A stretch of 9,126 nucleotides of DNA from positions 1 to 9,126 of the forward strand of contig SKKI01000145.1 in assembly GCA_007121565.1 (NCBI GenBank), in the 5' to 3' direction. Below the pieces are notes generated by a model. It was not told the DNA's origin, made no database searches, and saw nothing but the letters and a program-made list of their open reading frames with translations. A program made the position numbers and the translations under genes. The number at the start of each line of letters is the position of its first letter. Positions within the stretch are counted from its first letter, which is position 1. This document shows positions 5,720-9,126 of the stretch, in pieces. Origin of the DNA: Phycisphaerae bacterium. GTDB lineage: Bacteria > Planctomycetota > Phycisphaerae > Sedimentisphaerales > Anaerohalosphaeraceae.

Positions 5720-7579
5720 ATGTCACACTCGAAATTACCTGAAAAACTCGCCAGTGGTATTGTTATCGGTGATGGGGCGATGGGAACTCAGCTCTATCAG
5801 CACGGAGCGTTTCTGAATACCTGTTTTGACGAGCTGAATCTAACCCGCCCTGCGCTGATTGAGCGGATTCATCGCGCGTATATTGATGCCGGCTGCGATT
5901 TTCTCGAAACCAATACCTTCGGCGCCAATCCGATCAAGCTGACGCGGTTCGGCCTTGCCGAAAAGTGTGCGGCCATCAATACCGAAGCGGTCGCGCTGGC
6001 CCGTCGCGCTGCCGGCGATACCGATACGCTGGTCGCCGGCGCCGTTGGGCCGGTAGGACTGGACAACCCCCAGCCCCCATCCGCACAGGCCGAGCAGAGC
6101 CGCCAGGCGTTTGACGCTCAGTGCGATGCACTGGCTGCGGCGGGTGTCGATTTTTTCCTGTTGGAGACTTTCCCCGAGACTGCCGAACTGCTGATCGCCA
6201 TTGAAGCGGCCCGGCGGCATCCGGCCATTCCGATCGTCGCCCAACTGACCTGCACCGAGCAGTTTGAAACGCTGTTCGGCACGCCCATCGAGCAGGCTGT
6301 CACAACAATCGCCGCCTGCGAGGGCATCGCCGCCGTCGGGCTGAACTGCTCGCTGGGGCCGGCCGATATGCTCGAGGCGCTCAAGCGTCTGGACGGCGTC
6401 ACGGACAAACCCATCGCAATCCAGCCCAATGCCGGGCTGCCGCGGCGGGTGGAAGGCCGAACACTGTATATGTGCACGCCGGAGTATATGGCCGAGTACG
6501 CCAAGCGATTCTTCGAGCACGGCGCCCGCATCCTCGGCGGCTGCTGCGGCACCACGCCCGATCACATCCGCCAGATCGTCAAGGCCGTGCGGCCGCTGGC
6601 CAAAGCCGCATCGCCAAAATCCGCCCCGGGGCGCATTACCGTGCGACCGGCGGTGGTCAAGCCGGCATTTGAACCGGTGCCGCTGGCCGAGAAGAGCCAA
6701 CTGGGACGCAAGCTGGCCGGGCAAAAGCCCATCACGTGTATCGAGCTGACCCCGCCGCGCGGCGTGGATGCAGGCAAGCTGCTGGACAGCGCCCGCCTGT
6801 GCCGCGAGCACGGCATCGACGCAATCAACATCCCCGACGGGCCGCGCGCCAGCGCCCGACTGTCGCCCTTGGTGACGGCCCTGAAAATCGAGCAGGCCGT
6901 CGGCATTGAAACCATTCTGCATATCTGCTGTCGGGACAAAAATCTCATCGGCCTGCAATCCGATTTGCTCGGCATTCACGCGATCGGGCTGCGAAACGTG
7001 CTGCTGATTACCGGCGACCCACCCAAGCTGGGCGAATACCCGGACGCGACAGGCGTGTTTGATCTGGATGCGGTCGCGCTGACCCATGCGGCTGGCAACC
7101 TGAACAGCGGGCTGGACATCGCCGGCAACCCCCTGCCGCAACCGCTGGCGCTGACTTTGGGCGTCGGGGCCAACCCGGTCGCCTCCGATCTGCACCGGGA
7201 AATTGACCGCTTCCGACTCAAGACCGACGCCGGGGCCGAGTACGCCATCACCCAGCCGGTGTTCGATACAGAAATGTTTTTCGCGTTCCAGGCGGCGGTC
7301 GAACAGTGCAATGTGCCGTTCATCGCGGGCATCTGGCCGTTTACCAGCTTCAAAAACGCCGAGTTTATGGCCAATGAAGTACCGGGAGTGGTTGTACCGG
7401 ACGCTTTTCTGGCTCGAATGGCTAAGGCCGGCTCGGCCGATGACGCCAAAAAAATCGGCGTCGAAATCGCCCACGAGATGATCGAAACCCTCGCCCCCCA
7501 CGTGGCCGGCTTTGCCGTCAGCGCCCCGTTCGGCAACGTCAAACTCGCCCTGGCCGCACTGGGAAGAACACGTCTTTAA
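5720..7579 (+). CDS. Bifunctional homocysteine S-methyltransferase / 5,10-methylenetetrahydrofolate reductase
   Basis: A 619-residue cytoplasmic fusion of two one-carbon enzymes, the architecture of Bacillus YitJ-type proteins. Residues ~1-295 form a homocysteine S-methyltransferase barrel: IGDGAMGTQL at the start, FLETNTFGAN, and the three zinc-thiolate ligands in GLNCSLGP (C210) and GGCCGTTPDHI (C275, C276). A linker at ~296-335 leads to a MetF-type FAD barrel (~336-615) that reduces methylene-THF to 5-methyl-THF. E342 in IELTPPRG, D432 in LLITGDPP and Q512 in AITQPVFD fit the conserved positions corresponding to E. coli MetF Glu28, Asp120 and Gln183. No cobalamin- or pterin-binding module of MetH is present. 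The gene starts 3 bp after the small membrane protein without a clear Shine-Dalgarno, so it probably relies on coupling. The family is confident; the physiological methyl donor is not. Confidence 0.95.
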   Translation: MSHSKLPEKLASGIVIGDGAMGTQLYQHGAFLNTCFDELNLTRPALIERIHRAYIDAGCDFLETNTFGANPIKLTRFGLAEKCAAINTEAVALARRAAGDTDTLVAGAVGPVGLDNPQPPSAQAEQSRQAFDAQCDALAAAGVDFFLLETFPETAELLIAIEAARRHPAIPIVAQLTCTEQFETLFGTPIEQAVTTIAACEGIAAVGLNCSLGPADMLEALKRLDGVTDKPIAIQPNAGLPRRVEGRTLYMCTPEYMAEYAKRFFEHGARILGGCCGTTPDHIRQIVKAVRPLAKAASPKSAPGRITVRPAVVKPAFEPVPLAEKSQLGRKLAGQKPITCIELTPPRGVDAGKLLDSARLCREHGIDAINIPDGPRASARLSPLVTALKIEQAVGIETILHICCRDKNLIGLQSDLLGIHAIGLRNVLLITGDPPKLGEYPDATGVFDLDAVALTHAAGNLNSGLDIAGNPLPQPLALTLGVGANPVASDLHREIDRFRLKTDAGAEYAITQPVFDTEMFFAFQAAVEQCNVPFIAGIWPFTSFKNAEFMANEVPGVVVPDAFLARMAKAGSADDAKKIGVEIAHEMIETLAPHVAGFAVSAPFGNVKLALAALGRTRL

Positions 7580-7612
7580 TCTGCTTATTTTGATATCGAG
7601 CGAAATTCTTGT

Positions 7613-7629
7613 CGGCAATTCGTTTGCCG
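7613..7629 (+). terminator. Possible weak terminator after the HMT-MTHFR gene
   Basis: CGGCAA (7613-7618), loop TTCGT, and TTGCCG (7624-7629) form a perfect 6-bp stem 33 bp after the stop codon. It is followed by GATTTATTGTG, only partly T-rich. The location between the four-gene cluster and a separately initiated gene fits, but the short stem and imperfect T-tract make it a weak terminator at best. Confidence 0.42.
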
Positions 7630-7663
7630 GATTTATTGTGTAGCTTTTCGCGCAGGCGACGGG

Positions 7664-7669
7664 TATAGT
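7664..7669 (+). promoter_or_regulatory. Candidate -10 element for the RRM gene
   Basis: TATAGT (five of six bases of TATAAT) lies in GGTATAGTACC, itself a short interrupted palindrome. It would start RNA near 7676 and leave a leader of about 77 nt that is pyrimidine-rich before the ribosome site. No convincing -35 exists at 16-18 bp, so the call is tentative. Confidence 0.3.
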
Positions 7670-7742
7670 ACCGGTGTATCGACTAACGAGACCAAAATCT
7701 CATTTCCTTCACTCGACCGCTTTTCCGGGGTCCTATTTAAAC

Positions 7743-7747
7743 AGGAG
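7743..7747 (+). promoter_or_regulatory. Strong Shine-Dalgarno of the RRM gene
   Basis: AGGAG with a 5-nt all-T spacer to ATG 7753. It fixes the start and predicts efficient translation, as usual for abundant RNA-binding proteins. Confidence 0.8.
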
Positions 7748-7752
7748 TTTTT

Positions 7753-8151
7753 ATGTCCAAGAAATTGTATGTCGGCAACCTAAGTTACGATGTCGATCAG
7801 GAAACGCTTGTCGAGTTATTCTCCGCTTACGGGACTGTTGAAAGCGTGAATCTGATTACCGACCGAGCGACCGGCCAGAGCAAAGGCTTCGGATTCGTTG
7901 AGATGAGCGACGAAGGCGAGGCCAACGCGGCGATTGCCGGCCTGAACGAAACCGACCAAATGGGGCGCCCGATAAAAGTCGCCGAGGCCAGCCCGCCCAA
8001 GGTGCGTCCGCAGCGTAAAAACACAGGGCGCGGCGGATATGGCCGCGGCGGCGGCGGCGGACATGGCGGCCCCCGCGGCAGCGGTGGTGGTGGCTATGGC
8101 GGCGGCGGCGGCGGTGGTGGCTATGGCGGCGGCCCAAGACGCACCCGCTAA
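7753..8151 (+). CDS. Glycine-rich RRM RNA-binding protein
   Basis: A 132-residue protein with one complete RNA recognition motif at ~4-78, carrying RNP2 (LYVGNL, 5-10) and RNP1 (KGFGFVEM, 44-51) with the expected aromatic residues for RNA stacking (Y6, F46, F48). A short basic link (KVRPQRKN) leads to a Gly/Arg/Tyr tail at 91-132 with RGG-like and GGGYGGG repeats ending PRRTR. This is the layout of the bacterial Rbp proteins of cyanobacteria and Planctomycetota and of plant glycine-rich proteins, which bind single-stranded RNA and are often cold- or stress-responsive. The gene stands alone: a strong AGGAG, an intergenic gap of 173 bp before it and a strong hairpin after it. The RNA target is unknown. 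The low-complexity tail could vary in length between relatives. Confidence 0.94.
   Translation: MSKKLYVGNLSYDVDQETLVELFSAYGTVESVNLITDRATGQSKGFGFVEMSDEGEANAAIAGLNETDQMGRPIKVAEASPPKVRPQRKNTGRGGYGRGGGGGHGGPRGSGGGGYGGGGGGGGYGGGPRRTR
8086..8132 (+). repeat. Direct repeat within the glycine-rich tail coding sequence
   Basis: GGTGGTGGCTATGGCGGCGG occurs exactly at 8086-8105 and again at 8113-8132, a 27-bp (nine-codon) period encoding GGGYGGG units. Flanking sequence is GGC/GGT low complexity. In-frame slippage or unequal recombination would lengthen or shorten the tail without disrupting the gene. Confidence 0.85.
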
Positions 8152-8177
8152 TCGCCTTGTTGCGGCGTCCATACTAA

Positions 8178-8203
8178 CAGGGCCGGCCCTCCGGCCGGCC
8201 CTG
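8178..8203 (+). terminator. Strong GC-rich terminator between convergent RRM and HtrA genes
   Basis: CAGGGCCGGCC (8178-8188), loop CTCC, and GGCCGGCCCTG (8193-8203) form a perfect 11-bp stem with a 4-nt loop, followed on the plus strand by CTTGTTTTG. It begins 26 bp after the RRM stop. It also lies 29 bp beyond the stop of the convergent protease gene, where the minus-strand flank is TTAGTAT. It could therefore act in both directions, more strongly on the plus strand. Confidence 0.88.
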
Positions 8204-8232
8204 CTTGTTTTGAAGGTGATTGATAGACGCTT

Positions 8233-9126
8233 TTACGGCAAACGCAGCAGAACATATTGGGAAAATCGTCCTGTCTGAACCAGCATCAGTGCCCTGCCGG
8301 TGTCTTCGGTTTCTTTCAGCGCCTCGTTGAACTGCGATACCGACTCGACTTCCTGTCGGTTCACACTGTAGATGACCATGCCGGGCTGAACCCCTGCGCG
8401 ATCGGCGGGACTGCCGGGGGTGACCTCGGCGACGCGAACCCCCTGGCCTTCGGTCAAATTGTGCTCGCGGGCAAGTTGCTCATCGATCGCCTCAACACGC
8501 AGCCCAAGCTGCCTGCCGATCTGGCCCGTCGCAGCCAGCTCGCTGTCGTCCCGTGAACCAACGGTGACGGTCAGGGTATGCCGCTGTCCATTTCGGATGA
8601 CGACAACGTCCACCTCCGTACCGGGCGATGTAAAGCCGATCAGGTTTCGGATTTCATTGCTGTTGGCGATGTCGCGACCATCGACGCCGATGATGACATC
8701 CTCTTTCATCAGGCCGCCTTCTTCGGCCGGGGAGTTCGGCTCAACGCTCATCACAAGAACACCGTTGGCCGATTCGACCTCGAAAAACTCGGCCAGTTCG
8801 GGCGTGAGGTTCTGCATCCGGATACCCAGAAAGCCGCGCTGCACCTGGCCGGTGGCGATCAATTGATCCTTGATGCTGCTGGCCATATTGATGGGTACCG
8901 CCAGACCGACGCCCATATACCCGCCTGTACCGGTGATGATTGCGGTATTGATGCCGACGACCCGGCCGTCAAGGTTCAGTAGCGGCCCGCCGGAATTGCC
9001 GGGGTTAATCGCCGCATCGGTCTGGATAAAGTCCTGATAATCATCCGCGCGATGGCTGACCCGCCGCCCTTTGGCGCTGACAACGCCGACGGTCAACGTC
9101 TCTGTCAGGCCGAACGGATTGCCGAT
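8233..9126 (-). CDS. HtrA/DegP-type serine protease with two PDZ domains (N-terminus beyond window)
   Basis: The frame is open to the window edge (297 visible residues), so the start and the catalytic His and Asp are missing. The visible part begins in the trypsin-like domain with [21 protein letters not shown]. It then has [15 protein letters not shown], whose serine (visible residue 45) is the nucleophile, and [14 protein letters not shown] closing the protease. PDZ1 spans roughly 97-190 ([11 protein letters not shown] ... [11 protein letters not shown]), and PDZ2 about 207-297 ([12 protein letters not shown] ... PGMVIYSVN), ending at the C-terminus. Family members degrade or refold misfolded periplasmic proteins. 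Two PDZ domains resemble DegP/DegQ rather than one-PDZ DegS. A TTG at 9096 falls inside the protease domain and is not the start. The gene converges on the RRM gene and shares its terminator. Confidence 0.95.
   Translation of the reverse strand: MGNPFGLTETLTVGVVSAKGRRVSHRADDYQDFIQTDAAINPGNSGGPLLNLDGRVVGINTAIITGTGGYMGVGLAVPINMASSIKDQLIATGQVQRGFLGIRMQNLTPELAEFFEVESANGVLVMSVEPNSPAEEGGLMKEDVIIGVDGRDIANSNEIRNLIGFTSPGTEVDVVVIRNGQRHTLTVTVGSRDDSELAATGQIGRQLGLRVEAIDEQLAREHNLTEGQGVRVAEVTPGSPADRAGVQPGMVIYSVNRQEVESVSQFNEALKETEDTGRALMLVQTGRFSQYVLLRLP

Noticed and set aside
5840..7618. 592-codon open frame antisense to the HMT-MTHFR gene
   Set aside because: It lies opposite a gene with intact catalytic motifs. 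Its translation has no recognisable domain and is rich in residues typical of reverse-complement GC-rich codons (Gly, Gln, Arg, Asp).
7731..7747. RNA thermometer at TCCT...AGGA before the RRM gene
   Set aside because: Only four base pairs around an AT loop; too weak to call without structure calculation or conservation.
7816..8172. Alanine-, histidine- or arginine-rich open frames antisense to the RRM gene
   Set aside because: They are produced by the GGC repeat read in reverse (Ala/Ala, His/Arg runs) and have no independent support.
1..9126. Mobile element, CRISPR array, tRNA/rRNA or defence system
   Set aside because: No transposase or integrase motifs, terminal repeats, regularly spaced repeats or cloverleaf-like sequence were seen. 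All sizeable genes are housekeeping or membrane proteins.

Overview
The window is a compact stretch of ordinary bacterial chromosome: about 9.1 kb, GC-rich apart from its first ~400 bases, with little intergenic space. The mix of genes points to the Planctomycetota, probably a Phycisphaerae-like lineage. The main reasons are a single-anchor SurA/PpiD-type protein followed by a DUF6677-like four-helix membrane protein, a homocysteine methyltransferase–MTHFR fusion, and a short RRM protein with a glycine-rich tail. This placement is inferred from gene content; no marker gene was compared.

Left block (minus strand, 142-2621): hemL (glutamate-1-semialdehyde aminomutase, C5 haem pathway) leads, followed by an unrecognised four-helix membrane protein with a very acidic outer loop and then an 81-residue zinc-ribbon protein. 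A good sigma70-like promoter lies upstream of hemL, and a hairpin sits directly after its stop codon. At the far left edge, the last ~33 codons of a plus-strand gene converge on this block.

Centre block (plus strand, 2839-7579): four tightly packed genes with junctions of 1-nt overlap, 4-nt overlap and 3-nt gap. In order they are a PpiD/SurA-like membrane-anchored chaperone with no visible parvulin core, a DUF6677-like membrane protein, an 81-residue two-helix membrane protein, and a bifunctional homocysteine S-methyltransferase/methylenetetrahydrofolate reductase. A candidate promoter lies upstream, divergent from that of hemL.

Right block: a monocistronic plus-strand RRM gene (7753-8151) ends at a perfect 11-bp GC-rich hairpin. 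This terminator also lies downstream of a convergent, edge-truncated HtrA/DegP-type serine protease with two PDZ domains (minus strand, 8233-9126).

Three gene products concern envelope protein quality or membrane structure (the PpiD-like protein, its small membrane partners, and HtrA). The others belong to core metabolism (tetrapyrrole and methionine/one-carbon) and RNA binding. I found no mobile element, CRISPR array, tRNA, rRNA or defence cassette. Nothing here makes a strong case for an undescribed system. The best leads are the parvulin-less PpiD-like protein with its two coupled membrane proteins, and the uncharacterised membrane/zinc-ribbon pair behind hemL.
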